From NCBI GenBank assembly GCA_017447445.1, contig JAFSNK010000005.1, forward strand, positions 1 through 59,684: DNA of 59,684 nt. Reading direction: 5' to 3'. Origin of the DNA: Clostridia bacterium (GTDB lineage: Bacteria; Bacillota; Clostridia; Oscillospirales; CAG-382). The position numbers and the translations under genes were made by a program. Each line of letters begins with the position of its first letter. Position 1 is the first letter of the stretch. The notes under the pieces are model-generated. The model saw only the letters and a list, made by a program, of their open reading frames with translations. It ran no database searches and was not told the origin of the DNA. Below are positions 45,325 to 53,310 of the stretch, one piece after another.

Positions 45325-45720
45325 GTGGGCAACATAAAAGGTCTGCACCACGCCGCGATAAAGCTTTGCGGCGAGGAGGAATACAAAAAAGCCGTCGCGT
45401 TCTACCGCGACGTGCTGGGGCTGGAAGTACTGCGCGAATGGGGCGAGGGAGAAAACAGCGCCTGCATGCTGGGCACCGTTCACGGGCGCGTGGAGCTTTT
45501 TGCGAACGCGGAAAGCGATCTGCCGCAGGGCAGTATCCGCCACCTCGCCTTTGACGTGCGCGATACCGACGCGCTTTGCGAAGCCGTGAAAGCCGCGGGA
45601 TACGAGGTTTTTGACGGCCCGCGCGACGTTATGATACCCTCGCGCCCGCCGTATCCGGCGCGCATAGCCTTCTGTCGCGGCCCCGCGGGTGAGGAAATAG
45701 AGTTCTTCTGCGAAAAATAG
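45325..45720 (+). CDS. VOC (glyoxalase/bleomycin-resistance) family protein
   Basis: 131 aa with GTG start (GGAGGA just upstream, 4 bp after the deoD stop). Two beta-alpha-beta-beta-beta units: HHAAIKLCGEEEYKKAVAFYRDVLGLEVL (metal His near 8-9) and GSIRHLAFDVRDTDALCEAVKAAG; EIEFF holds the final metal Glu. Related small VOC proteins act as glyoxalase I-like enzymes or bind small ligands. Placement at the end of the SAH-recycling operon may mean a role in disposing of a reactive by-product, but that is a guess. Confidence 0.85.
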   Translation: MGNIKGLHHAAIKLCGEEEYKKAVAFYRDVLGLEVLREWGEGENSACMLGTVHGRVELFANAESDLPQGSIRHLAFDVRDTDALCEAVKAAGYEVFDGPRDVMIPSRPPYPARIAFCRGPAGEEIEFFCEK

Positions 45721-45746
45721 TATATTAAAACCGTCCGGAAACGATT

Positions 45747-45779
45747 AAACGGACTGCAAAACAACAGCAGTCCGTTTTT
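45747..45779 (+). terminator. Terminator of the SAH-recycling operon
   Basis: 11-bp stem AAACGGACTGC / GCAGTCCGTTT (45747-45757, 45767-45777), then T residues. Confidence 0.9.
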
Positions 45780-45826
45780 CGTATGTTTTTTATTGTTGCC
45801 TCGCACGTGCAAGGAAATACATAAAC

Positions 45827-46258
45827 TTAACCGTTCTTCTTTTTAACCAGCGTTACGACCAGCGCCGCGACGCCGTAGACGGCGAAGTACACCGCCGAAG
45901 CGAGCACGAAGAACACCGCCCAGGCGTTCAGCTTTGCGTCGCGCACGTTGGAAAACAGCGCGAAAACGCAGAGCATCGCCGCGACGTAGTTTATAACGAT
46001 GTGAAGCCCGCGCTTTGCCTGCGGAGAGAGCTTTTTGGAACCGAACAGCAGGAAGCTCAAACCGAACACCGCGGAAAACGCGGCTATCGCAAGGTCGGCG
46101 AGCACCAGCCGTTTTGCGAACAGCGAAATGGTAACGCTGTTGTTGTCGTTCGTGCCGAGCGCGATGAAGCACACCCACAGAAAGCTTATCGCCGAAAACG
46201 CGATAAGAGCATAGAAAGCGCACCGCCGCAGGGCGGCTTTTTTCGTTTCGTTATCCAT
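45827..46258 (-). CDS. Four-helix membrane protein of unknown function
   Basis: 143 aa with four predicted membrane helices (about 12-34, 47-70, 84-103, 111-136), a positively charged first loop (RRC) and a KKKNG tail. No family recognised. The start lies 1 bp beyond the stop of the P-loop gene at 46260-46673, so the two are translationally linked. No strong ribosome site of its own. Possibly a small integral-membrane partner of that protein. Confidence 0.7.
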   Translation of the reverse strand: MDNETKKAALRRCAFYALIAFSAISFLWVCFIALGTNDNNSVTISLFAKRLVLADLAIAAFSAVFGLSFLLFGSKKLSPQAKRGLHIVINYVAAMLCVFALFSNVRDAKLNAWAVFFVLASAVYFAVYGVAALVVTLVKKKNG

Positions 46259-46259
46259 A

Positions 46260-46673
46260 TTATATACCGCGGACGAACGCGCGCGCCTGCTCCGAAAGCG
46301 ACTCCGCCTCGACCGAAGCGGTGATAACGCAGTTTATGTTGTGGTCGGCGGTGATGCGGTCCGCCGCGGCGAGAAATTCCTCGAAAGCTTTAATATCGCC
46401 GCCGCAGATCTTAAGCGCGCTGTCGATGAACAGGTCGGTTATATCGTAATTGCAGGCGAGCATGCCGCAAAGGAAGCCATAGAGCTTCTGCGCGTCGTTT
46501 ATGCCGTATTCCTTCGCGTCGACGAGACGCGCGTGATATTTGATATCGAAGGTGAGCTTTCTGCCGTATTCCACGCAGATAACGACGCCGTCGGATTCCC
46601 TCGACGCCCTGTTCACCTCGTCGATAAGAGCTTTTGTTTTTCCGGTGCCTTTGAGCCCTACGATAAGTTGCAT
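46260..46673 (-). CDS. Small P-loop NTPase-like protein, unknown function
   Basis: 137 aa with an N-terminal Walker A GLKGTGKT (6-13) following a strand (MQLIVGL). A Walker B-like strand LFIDSALKI (hhhhD) is near residue 82, and a sensor-like strand NCVITASVEAE is near 114. The order strand - P-loop - helix - strand fits a minimal ATP- or GTP-binding domain. No additional domain is present. I do not recognise the family beyond that. It has its own promoter (46765-46793) and is followed by the membrane protein gene. Confidence 0.72.
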   Translation of the reverse strand: MQLIVGLKGTGKTKALIDEVNRASRESDGVVICVEYGRKLTFDIKYHARLVDAKEYGINDAQKLYGFLCGMLACNYDITDLFIDSALKICGGDIKAFEEFLAAADRITADHNINCVITASVEAESLSEQARAFVRGI

Positions 46674-46764
46674 TTTATTTACTCTCTTTCTTCCGGCTGC
46701 GGGATTTTGCGCGCCGCGCCGAAGCCGGACCGGCGGGCAGCGCGCTTACGCTGTCTGTATTTAT

Positions 46765-46793
46765 ATAATACTTGATATTTTCGGAAAAATCAA
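46765..46793 (-). promoter_or_regulatory. Sigma-A promoter of the P-loop / membrane protein pair
   Basis: Minus strand TTGATT (46793-46788), 17 bp, TATTAT (46770-46765), 92 bp before the ATG at 46673. The leader (46674-46758) is GC-rich without an obvious known motif. Confidence 0.7.
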
Positions 46794-46803
46794 CACCGCG
46801 CGC

Positions 46804-48141
46804 TCAAATTAATTTTATTTTTTCCTCCAGCGCGGCTTTTCCCTCCTCGTACCCGGGCTTTCCGAGCAGCGCGAACATATTCTTCTTATACGCCTCCACG
46901 CCCGGCTGGTCGAAGGGATTCACCTCCAGCATATAGCCCGAGGCGGCGCAGGCGATGAAGAAGAAATAGATCAGCTCGCCCAGACTGCGCGCGTCCCTGC
47001 CGCCGAAGTCGACAATAAGACTTTCGGTGCCGCCGTCGCGGTGCGCGAGCAGCGTTCCCAACATCGCGCGCTCGTTTATCTCGTCGAAAGTCTTCCCCGC
47101 GAGGAAGTTGAGCCCGTCGCCGTTTTCTTTATCGAACGGGACGCGCGGCGAATCCTTTTCGGAGCCGCGGGGCAGCGCTATCGTCTCGAAGAGTATCGGC
47201 GAGCCCTCCTGAACGAACTGCCCCAGGGAGTGCAGGTCGCTCGAATAGGTGACGGAGGCGGGGAACAGCCCTTTGTGCTCCTTGCCCTCGCTTTCGCCGA
47301 AGAGCTGCTTGTACCATTCGCCCATAAAGCGGAAATCCGGGTCGTAGCTCACAAGCACTTCGCACTTTTTCCCGCGGGAGAGCATAACGTGGCGCAGTAC
47401 CGCATAGGTATAGGCGGGGTTGTCGAGCCCCGCGGCAAACAGACTTTCACGCTCCGCGACAGCGCCCGCAAGCAGAGCGCCGGTATCCACCCCCGCGGCC
47501 TCCGCGGGAAGCAGACCGACGGCGGTGAGCACCGAAAACCTGCCGCCGACGTCGTCCGGGACCACGAAGCATTCGTACCCCTCTTTGTCCGCGAGCGATT
47601 TAAGCGCGCCGCGGCGCGCGTCGGTGGTGGCGAAGATGCGTTTTGCCGCCTCTTCCCTGCCGTAGCACTCCTCCATATATTTCTTTACCAGCCGGAACGC
47701 CACCGCGCTTTCGGTGGTGGTGCCGGATTTGCTTATGACGTTAACGCTTACGCGCTTGCCCTCGCAAAGCGACATAACGGCGTTGAACTCCCGCCCGGAG
47801 AAGGAATTACCGATGAAATAAACCTCCGGATCGCCGTTTTTAAGCTGATTGTGATAAGGCGTTTTGAGGTATTCTATAACGGCGCGGGCGCCGAGATACG
47901 AGCCGCCGATGCCGACGACCAGCAGCACGTCGCTGTTCGCGCGGATGCGCGCCGCGGCGGCTTTTATACGCTCGTGCTCCGCGTCGCCGGGGCGTATGCC
48001 GATATCGCGCCAGCCGAGGAAATCGCTGCCCCTGCCGCTGCCGTTTTTAATGTATTCGTCCGCCTTTTTCAGCAGACCGTCGAACGCGCGAACGTCGGTT
48101 TCCGCAACGCTCTGCGCCTGTTTGTACCTGAATCCTACCAT
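46804..48141 (-). CDS. pgi: Glucose-6-phosphate isomerase
   Basis: 445 aa, the usual size of Firmicute Pgi. Two SIS-type sugar-isomerase domains with VVGIGGSYLGARAVIEYL (about 76-93), the phosphate loop VISKSGTTTESAVAFRL (about 136-152), GGRFSVLTAVGLLP (about 199) and GEWYKQLFGESEGKE with active-site Glu. LEVNPFDQPGVEAYKKNMF near the C-terminus is the second PROSITE-type signature. Interconverts glucose 6-P and fructose 6-P. Last gene of ackA-radC-pgi; 16 bp after radC. Confidence 0.97.
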   Translation of the reverse strand: MVGFRYKQAQSVAETDVRAFDGLLKKADEYIKNGSGRGSDFLGWRDIGIRPGDAEHERIKAAAARIRANSDVLLVVGIGGSYLGARAVIEYLKTPYHNQLKNGDPEVYFIGNSFSGREFNAVMSLCEGKRVSVNVISKSGTTTESAVAFRLVKKYMEECYGREEAAKRIFATTDARRGALKSLADKEGYECFVVPDDVGGRFSVLTAVGLLPAEAAGVDTGALLAGAVAERESLFAAGLDNPAYTYAVLRHVMLSRGKKCEVLVSYDPDFRFMGEWYKQLFGESEGKEHKGLFPASVTYSSDLHSLGQFVQEGSPILFETIALPRGSEKDSPRVPFDKENGDGLNFLAGKTFDEINERAMLGTLLAHRDGGTESLIVDFGGRDARSLGELIYFFFIACAASGYMLEVNPFDQPGVEAYKKNMFALLGKPGYEEGKAALEEKIKLI

Positions 48142-48157
48142 TTTTTCGCTTCCTTAT

Positions 48158-48904
48158 TCATTCGTTATTCGTTCGCGCGTCGGCGCGGGCTTTATAGACC
48201 TTTCCGCTTATTATACCGCAGCATTCGCCGAAGCCGATGATATAATGCTCGACAAGCGTTATATCGTTCGCCGCGAGGTGGGTGGCGATGCGCTCGGTGG
48301 TGTTTATATCGTCGCCGGAGGGGATAACGCAGCCGCTTGGGTGGTTGTGCGCGATTATAACGCCCCTGCCGCGGTTGCGAAGCACGCCTTCCGTGACCGT
48401 CCGCAGCGAGAACCGCGCGGAGTTGACGTCGCCGCGGAAGATGAAACCGCTGTCCAGCATTGCGCCGTCTTCGTCGAGCGAGATGGCGCAGACCGTCTCC
48501 TGCCGGATGTCCGAATAGGCGCGGAACAGGTATTCCGCCGCCGTTTCCGGCTTGCGGAAATCGCCCACGCCCTTCGCGCCGGTATCCCTTAACGACACCT
48601 GGCGCAGCAGCATAAAGAACACCTCCGCGTTCTCTTTAAGTCCGCGGACGGAGCGTATCTCCTCGCCTCCGGCGTCGAGTATTCCCTTTACGGAGCCGAA
48701 TTTCGCAAGGAGCTCCTTTGCCGTCTGCACGGTGTCGACTCGCGGCATAACGTAATACAGCAGCATTTCGAGCAGTTCGCGATCGGTAAGCACGAAAGCG
48801 CCGCTTTTTAATACTTTCATGCGCTGACGCTGGCGGTGTCCGCGCCTCTTTTCGGCACGGTCGAGTTCGCCGCGCTCCTGCGGCGCGCCGCCGTTTTCCG
48901 GCAT
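48158..48904 (-). CDS. radC: RadC family protein (JAMM/MPN domain)
   Basis: 248 aa. An N-terminal helix-hairpin-helix part (LTDRELLEMLLYYVMPRVDT... FGSVKGIL, about 38-75) precedes a JAB/MPN+ metalloprotease-like domain with VIIAHNHPSGCVIPSGDD (about 195-212), the JAMM metal site HxHPSG-x6-D. The true cellular role of RadC proteins is not settled. A 25-aa Arg/Glu-rich extension precedes the usual start; AAGGAG supports it. Lies 1 bp after ackA. Confidence 0.93.
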   Translation of the reverse strand: MPENGGAPQERGELDRAEKRRGHRQRQRMKVLKSGAFVLTDRELLEMLLYYVMPRVDTVQTAKELLAKFGSVKGILDAGGEEIRSVRGLKENAEVFFMLLRQVSLRDTGAKGVGDFRKPETAAEYLFRAYSDIRQETVCAISLDEDGAMLDSGFIFRGDVNSARFSLRTVTEGVLRNRGRGVIIAHNHPSGCVIPSGDDINTTERIATHLAANDITLVEHYIIGFGECCGIISGKVYKARADARTNNE

Positions 48905-48905
48905 A

Positions 48906-50099
48906 TCAGATCTCCTTCCCCGAAACGATATCCATCGTGTCGGAGGCGATAACGAGTTCCTCGTTCGTGGGGATGACGAGTATTTTCACCTTCGAATCGT
49001 CGGCGTGTATTTCGAAGCAGCCGCGGACGCGGTTCTTCTCCTCGTCCAGCTTTATGCCGAAGTATTCCATATCTTTAAGCGCGAGCGCGCGCATCTCGCT
49101 GTCGTTTTCGCCGATCCCGGCGGTGAACACCACGCAGTCCAGCCCGTTCATCGCGGCGGCGTAGGCGCCGACGTATTTCTTTATCTGGTAGGCGAGCAGG
49201 TCGATGGCGAGCTTGGCGCGCCCGTTGCCCTGCGCAGCGGCGGCGCGGACGTCGCGCAGGTCGGAGGAAACGCCCGAAAGCCCCAGGAACCCGCACTGCT
49301 TGTTAAGCCACGCGCCCATTTTGTCGGCGGGGATGCCCTCGCGCAGCATAAGCAGCGGGACGATGGCAGGGTCGATAGAGCCGCAGCGCGAACCCATTAT
49401 AACGCCCTCCAGCGGGGTAAGTCCCATGGAGGTGTCCACGCATTTTCCGGCGTTTACGGCGGAAATGGAGGAGCCGTTGCCGAGGTGGCAGGTAACTATT
49501 TTGGCGTTCGGGTCGCCCAGATATTCTATCGCCTTGCCCGAAACGTAGCGGTGCGAGGTGCCGTGCGCGCCGTAGCGGCGGATGGCGTATTTCTGCGCGA
49601 GCTCGTAGGGGATGGCGTAGGTGTACGCCTCCGGCGGCATCGTCTGGTGGAATGCGGTGTCTATAACGAGCACCTGCGGAGTGGAGGGCATTACCTCCAT
49701 ACAGCCGCGGATGCCGAGCAGATGCGGACCGGTGTGCAGCGGCGCGAGGTCGCGGCATTTTTCGAGGTCGGCAAGGACTTTATCGTCGACAAGCACGCTT
49801 TTTATAAGCCAGGGGCCGCCGTGGACTATGCGGTGACCGACGGCGGAAATTGCGGACATATCCTCTATGCAGCCGATCTCCTTGTCTGTAAGCGATTCGA
49901 CCAGCGCGGATACCGCCTGCGCGTGCGTGGGCATCGGGATATCCTTCTGCACCTTTTCCTTGCCCACGGTGTTGTGGGTGAGCTTTCCGTCGATACCGAT
50001 GCGCTCGCAAAGACCTTTTGCGACTACCTCGCGCGTGTCCATATCGAACAACTGGTATTTAAGAGACGAGCTTCCGGCGTTGACAACGAGTATAAACAT
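48906..50099 (-). CDS. ackA: Acetate kinase
   Basis: 397 aa ASKHA enzyme converting acetyl phosphate and ADP to acetate and ATP, the energy-yielding end of acetogenic fermentation. NAGSSSLKYQLFD (7-19), HRIVHGGP (about 88), IDTAFHQTMP (about 147), HGTSHRYVSGKA, GNGSSISA and TAGIGEND are all present. LAPLHT replaces the common LAPLHN near residue 119, not a known catalytic position. No pta gene is in the window. The promoter (50134-50162) overlaps that of divergently transcribed tmcAL. Confidence 0.97.
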   Translation of the reverse strand: MFILVVNAGSSSLKYQLFDMDTREVVAKGLCERIGIDGKLTHNTVGKEKVQKDIPMPTHAQAVSALVESLTDKEIGCIEDMSAISAVGHRIVHGGPWLIKSVLVDDKVLADLEKCRDLAPLHTGPHLLGIRGCMEVMPSTPQVLVIDTAFHQTMPPEAYTYAIPYELAQKYAIRRYGAHGTSHRYVSGKAIEYLGDPNAKIVTCHLGNGSSISAVNAGKCVDTSMGLTPLEGVIMGSRCGSIDPAIVPLLMLREGIPADKMGAWLNKQCGFLGLSGVSSDLRDVRAAAAQGNGRAKLAIDLLAYQIKKYVGAYAAAMNGLDCVVFTAGIGENDSEMRALALKDMEYFGIKLDEEKNRVRGCFEIHADDSKVKILVIPTNEELVIASDTMDIVSGKEI

Positions 50100-50112
50100 A
50101 TACTTCTCCTTA

Positions 50113-50141
50113 TTGACATTTTGTGTTTTTTACATTATACT
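50113..50141 (+). promoter_or_regulatory. Sigma-A promoter of tmcAL
   Basis: TTGACA (50113-50118), 17 bp, TATACT (50136-50141), 35 bp before the ATG at 50176. The -10 box overlaps the ackA -10 box on the other strand. Confidence 0.85.
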
Positions 50142-50162
50142 ACCGTTAAGCGTGAATTGCAA
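50134..50162 (-). promoter_or_regulatory. Sigma-A promoter of ackA, overlapping the tmcAL promoter
   Basis: Minus strand TTGCAA (50162-50157), 17 bp, TATAAT (50139-50134), 35 bp before the ackA ATG. Mirror-image geometry with the tmcAL promoter. Confidence 0.85.
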
Positions 50163-50175
50163 GGGATTTTTGTAA

Positions 50176-51321
50176 ATGGACGAAACGCGTTTCTGCGCGG
50201 TGATCTGCGAATACAATCCGTTCCACCGCGGGCACCTGTTCCAATTAAATAAAATAAAAGAACGCTTCGGCGCCTCCGTATGCGTTATGAGCGGCGACCT
50301 CGTTCAGCGCGGGGATATCGCCGTCGCGGACAAATACACCCGCGCCCGCGCCGCGCTGGAATGCGGGGCGGACCTTGTGCTGGAACTTCCCGCGCCGTGG
50401 TGCTGCGCCTCCGCGGCGGATTTCGCACGGGCGGGGGTGTCACTCGCCGCGCGCGCCGGGGCTTCCGCGCTCGCTTTCGGAGTCCGCGCGGAGCCGGACG
50501 TTCTGCGCGGTATCGCCGCGCTCGTCTCCGGGGACGGCTTTGCTTCGGAAATAAAACGCGCCTCCGGCGGAAAGAACGTGTCGTTCCCCGCTGCGCTGGA
50601 AAAAGCCGTGCGCGCCCGGCTGGGAGAAGAGGCGGCGGACGCCCTGCGCGAGCCGAACAACATACTCGCGGTCGAATACCTTAAAAACCTGCGCGGCTCC
50701 GGTATGGAGCCGTTCGCGGTGGCGCGGAACGCGGGTTTTGGATCCTCCGGCGAGATACGCGCGCTCGGCGATACCGAAAAAATGCTCGCCCTCCTGCCCG
50801 AAAACAGCGCAAAGGTGTTTGCGGAGGCGTTCGCACACGGCGGCAAGCGCGAAATTTCGCGGCTGGACGCGCATTTTGTCGCATTCTTCCGCACTTTGCG
50901 CGGCAGGGAGCCGCTTTCGGGGATCTACGGTATGACTTCCGACCTCGCGGCGAAATTCCTGCGCGAGGCGAAGCATTCCGGCGGCTTCGAAGAGCTTTGC
51001 GCGCTCTGCGTCGACAAAAAATACACTCTTGCCCGCGTGCGCCGCGCGGCGATAGCCGCCGTGCTCGGATATACCGCCGCGGAGGTGAAAAAGGACCCGC
51101 CCTTTACCACTCTGCTCGCCGCGAACGCAAAGGGCCGCGCGCTGCTTGCTTCTTTAAGAAAGACCGGGCGTTTGACGGTGGTCACCAAGCCCGCCGACGC
51201 ACCCGCGAACGTGCGGGAGGAATTCGCTTCTTCCGCGCGCGCTTCCGCGCTCGCCTCGCTCGCGGCGGAAATACCGCAGGCGTGCGACAGGGGCGCATCG
51301 CCGACTGTTATTACGCGTTGA
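50176..51321 (+). CDS. tmcAL: tRNA(Met) cytidine acetate ligase
   Basis: 381 aa nucleotidyltransferase-fold enzyme. It activates acetate with ATP and acetylates C34 of elongator tRNA-Met. CEYNPFHRGHLFQL (11-24) holds the HxGH nucleotide motif, and SGDLVQRGD, DKYTRARAALECGADLVLELP and ILAVEYLKNL follow in family order. AAGGGA lies 9 nt before the ATG. Direct use of acetate makes its placement next to ackA meaningful. The C-terminus is Ala/Arg-rich but intact. A lipid kinase gene follows 48 bp downstream. Confidence 0.93.
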   Translation: MDETRFCAVICEYNPFHRGHLFQLNKIKERFGASVCVMSGDLVQRGDIAVADKYTRARAALECGADLVLELPAPWCCASAADFARAGVSLAARAGASALAFGVRAEPDVLRGIAALVSGDGFASEIKRASGGKNVSFPAALEKAVRARLGEEAADALREPNNILAVEYLKNLRGSGMEPFAVARNAGFGSSGEIRALGDTEKMLALLPENSAKVFAEAFAHGGKREISRLDAHFVAFFRTLRGREPLSGIYGMTSDLAAKFLREAKHSGGFEELCALCVDKKYTLARVRRAAIAAVLGYTAAEVKKDPPFTTLLAANAKGRALLASLRKTGRLTVVTKPADAPANVREEFASSARASALASLAAEIPQACDRGASPTVITR

Positions 51322-51369
51322 AGCGCCCGAAATATATCCGATAATCCATTTATCCACGAGGTGAATTAT

Positions 51370-52305
51370 ATGCGCCACTTGTTTATCGTAAACCCCGCGG
51401 CGGGCAGGAAGGACCGCTCCGCGTCGATAAAAAGCACGGTGGAAAGTCTGCTGCTGACCGACCCTTACGACGTGCTTGTTACCGAATCGCCCGGCGACGC
51501 GACGGTGAAAACGCGCGAATATCTGCGCGCCCATTCCGGCGAAACCGTGCGCGTTTACGCCTGCGGAGGCGACGGGACGCTGTGCGAGACGGCGAACGGA
51601 GTGTGGGAATCCGGCTGCGCGGACTGCGCGATAGGCGTGGTGCCGATCGGTTCGGGCAACGATTTCGCAAAGAGCTTCGACGTTCCGGCGGACAGGTTCT
51701 GCAACCTGCGCGAGCTTACGCGCGGCGAAGAGGTGCCTATCGACCTGCTTCGTGTAAAAAGCGAAGACGGGACCGAGCGCATCAGTCTGAACATAGTTTC
51801 GGCGGGGTTCGACGCGGCGGTGTGCAAGGGGCAGGAAAAGTTCAAAAAATGGCCGCTGGTCAGCGGCAGTACGGCTTATAATATGTCGCTGGCGCAATGC
51901 CTTGTTTCCAAGACAAAAAACCGCCTGCGCGTGCTGGTGGACGGCGAAGAGATAATCAACGGCAAAAAGCCGCTGCTGTTCGCCATCGCCGCGAACGGCA
52001 GGTATTACGGCGGCGGGTTCAAGGCGTCGCCCTATTCCGACCTTTCCGACGGCCTGCTGGACTGCGTGGCGATAGACACGGTCCCGAAGATAAGATTCCT
52101 GCGGCTGGTGGGCAAGTTCCGCGCCGGGCGGCATATAGAAGAAATGCAGGACGTCGTTACCTACCGGCAGTGCAGAAGTATGCGGATCTGCGCCGAGGGG
52201 ATGATTGATATGAACGTCGACGGCGAGATAGTGCCGATGCGCGACCCGACGATAGAGATCGTCCCCGCCGCGATAAAGGTGATAGTGCCTAAAGAAAACG
52301 CATAG
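51370..52305 (+). CDS. Diacylglycerol/lipid kinase (DagK/YegS family)
   Basis: 311 aa from ATG at 51370 (GAGGTG 6 nt upstream; an in-frame GTG three codons earlier is part of that ribosome site). FIVNPAAGRKDRS (about 4-16), YACGGDGTLCETANGV (GGDGT, about 62-66) and GVVPIGSGNDFAKSF (about 90) are the NAD-kinase-like ATP site. NGRYYGGGFKASPYSDLSDGLLD (about 215) is the C-terminal beta-sandwich signature. Phosphorylates diacylglycerol or a related lipid at the membrane. It is followed by the interrupted lipoprotein gene at 52344. Confidence 0.93.
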   Translation: MRHLFIVNPAAGRKDRSASIKSTVESLLLTDPYDVLVTESPGDATVKTREYLRAHSGETVRVYACGGDGTLCETANGVWESGCADCAIGVVPIGSGNDFAKSFDVPADRFCNLRELTRGEEVPIDLLRVKSEDGTERISLNIVSAGFDAAVCKGQEKFKKWPLVSGSTAYNMSLAQCLVSKTKNRLRVLVDGEEIINGKKPLLFAIAANGRYYGGGFKASPYSDLSDGLLDCVAIDTVPKIRFLRLVGKFRAGRHIEEMQDVVTYRQCRSMRICAEGMIDMNVDGEIVPMRDPTIEIVPAAIKVIVPKENA

Positions 52306-52343
52306 TACCGACGAAACAGACTGGTAAAAAGAAGAGCCGCATT

Positions 52344-52631
52344 ATGAACAGAACCGCTTTTTCGGTAATACTCGCGCCGATGCTGTGACTGTGCACGCTG
52401 TTTTCGGCGGCGTGCTCCGGCGGAATGCCGGACCTGCTGTTCCGCAACCGCGTTTACGACCTCGCGGGGATATTCAATTTCGGCAGCGAATCGGGGAACG
52501 GGATGCTCGGCTTCTATACCAACCTGCCGGGCAGCCGTATGACCGAGCTTGCCTCCTGTTGGGAATCGATGGAAGCGCACTTTCGGGGCTCGATAGACGA
52601 ATTTACGGCGAGCTTAAAGGAAGCGGGATAA
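52344..52631 (+). pseudogene. Small lipoprotein gene interrupted by in-frame TGA in the signal peptide
   Basis: 96 codons if TGA is passed. ATG at 52344 gives MNRTAFSVILAPML, then TGA (52386-52388, codon 15), then LCTLFSAACSGG and about 70 more residues without a stop until TAA at 52631. Read through, it is a textbook lipoprotein signal with lipobox SAAC. The TGA sits exactly in the hydrophobic core. Other genes here end in TGA, so UGA is a stop in this genome. A point mutation, sequencing error or recoding are possible. The mature part (FGSESGNGMLGFYTNLPGS, CWESMEAHFRGS) matches nothing I know. Confidence 0.6.
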
Positions 52632-52640
52632 AGAAACAAA

Positions 52641-52677
52641 AAAATACTCCGGGCGCTCGTTCTCCGAAGTATTTTTT
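52641..52677. terminator. Bidirectional terminator
   Basis: AAAATACT (52641-52648) pairs with AGTATTTT (52668-52675), with further T. It lies between the interrupted lipoprotein gene (+) and maf (-). Confidence 0.7.
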
Positions 52678-52685
52678 ATTTCGTT

Positions 52686-53264
52686 TTACAGATACTTTTT
52701 TATTTCGCCTATCGGCAGGCCGATAACGTTGTCGATATCGCCGTCGACCGATTCCACCAGCCCCGCGCCGCGCTCCTGGATCCCGTACGCCCCGGCTTTG
52801 TCCAGCGGTTCTCCGGTGGCGACGTAGGAATCTATCTCTTCCCCGCCGAGCTCGCGGAAGCGCACCCGCGTGGAGCAGACTCCGCTTTTTTCTTCGCCGC
52901 CCGGATATATGACCGCGTATCCGGTCAGCACGAAATGCTCCCTGCCGGAAAGCGCGCGCAGCATTCTTTTCGCCTCCGCGGCGTCGCGCGGTTTGCCGAG
53001 CACCTCGCCGTCAAGCACCACCACGGTGTCGGCGCCGAGCACCTTTTGCCCGGCGCATTCCGGGCGGGAGGCGACCTCCCGCGCTTTTATAAGCGCGTTG
53101 CCGCGCACAAGCGCGCCCGGGTTTGCGGCTTCGGTCAGCTCCTCCGCGCCGGAGGGGACGACGCTGAATTTATATCCCGCCGAAGCGAGTATCTCGCGCC
53201 TTCTGGGCGAAGACGAGGCGAGAATAAGCGGTTTTTCGGTGTTTTTGCGGTTTTTGCAAGCCAT
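52686..53264 (-). CDS. maf: Maf-like nucleoside triphosphate pyrophosphatase
   Basis: 192 aa. LASSSPRRREILASAG (16-31) is the Maf signature. GADTVVVLDGEVLGKP (about 97-112) carries the catalytic acidic residue, and KAGAYGIQERGAGLVESVDGD is the conserved C-terminal block. Family members hydrolyse non-canonical or modified NTPs and are linked to septum formation. GGAGG precedes the ATG. Monocistronic, between a bidirectional terminator and the proB promoter region. Confidence 0.95.
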   Translation of the reverse strand: MACKNRKNTEKPLILASSSPRRREILASAGYKFSVVPSGAEELTEAANPGALVRGNALIKAREVASRPECAGQKVLGADTVVVLDGEVLGKPRDAAEAKRMLRALSGREHFVLTGYAVIYPGGEEKSGVCSTRVRFRELGGEEIDSYVATGEPLDKAGAYGIQERGAGLVESVDGDIDNVIGLPIGEIKKYL

Positions 53265-53281
53265 TTTATGCCTCCGCGGGG

Positions 53282-53310
53282 TTGAAATAACGTTATTGTT
53301 GTGATATAGT
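53282..53310 (+). promoter_or_regulatory. Sigma-A promoter of proBA
   Basis: TTGAAA (53282-53287), 17 bp, TATAGT (53305-53310). The roughly 90-nt leader before the proB ATG has a short GGACGTCC palindrome at 53372-53379 but no T-box signature. Confidence 0.75.
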
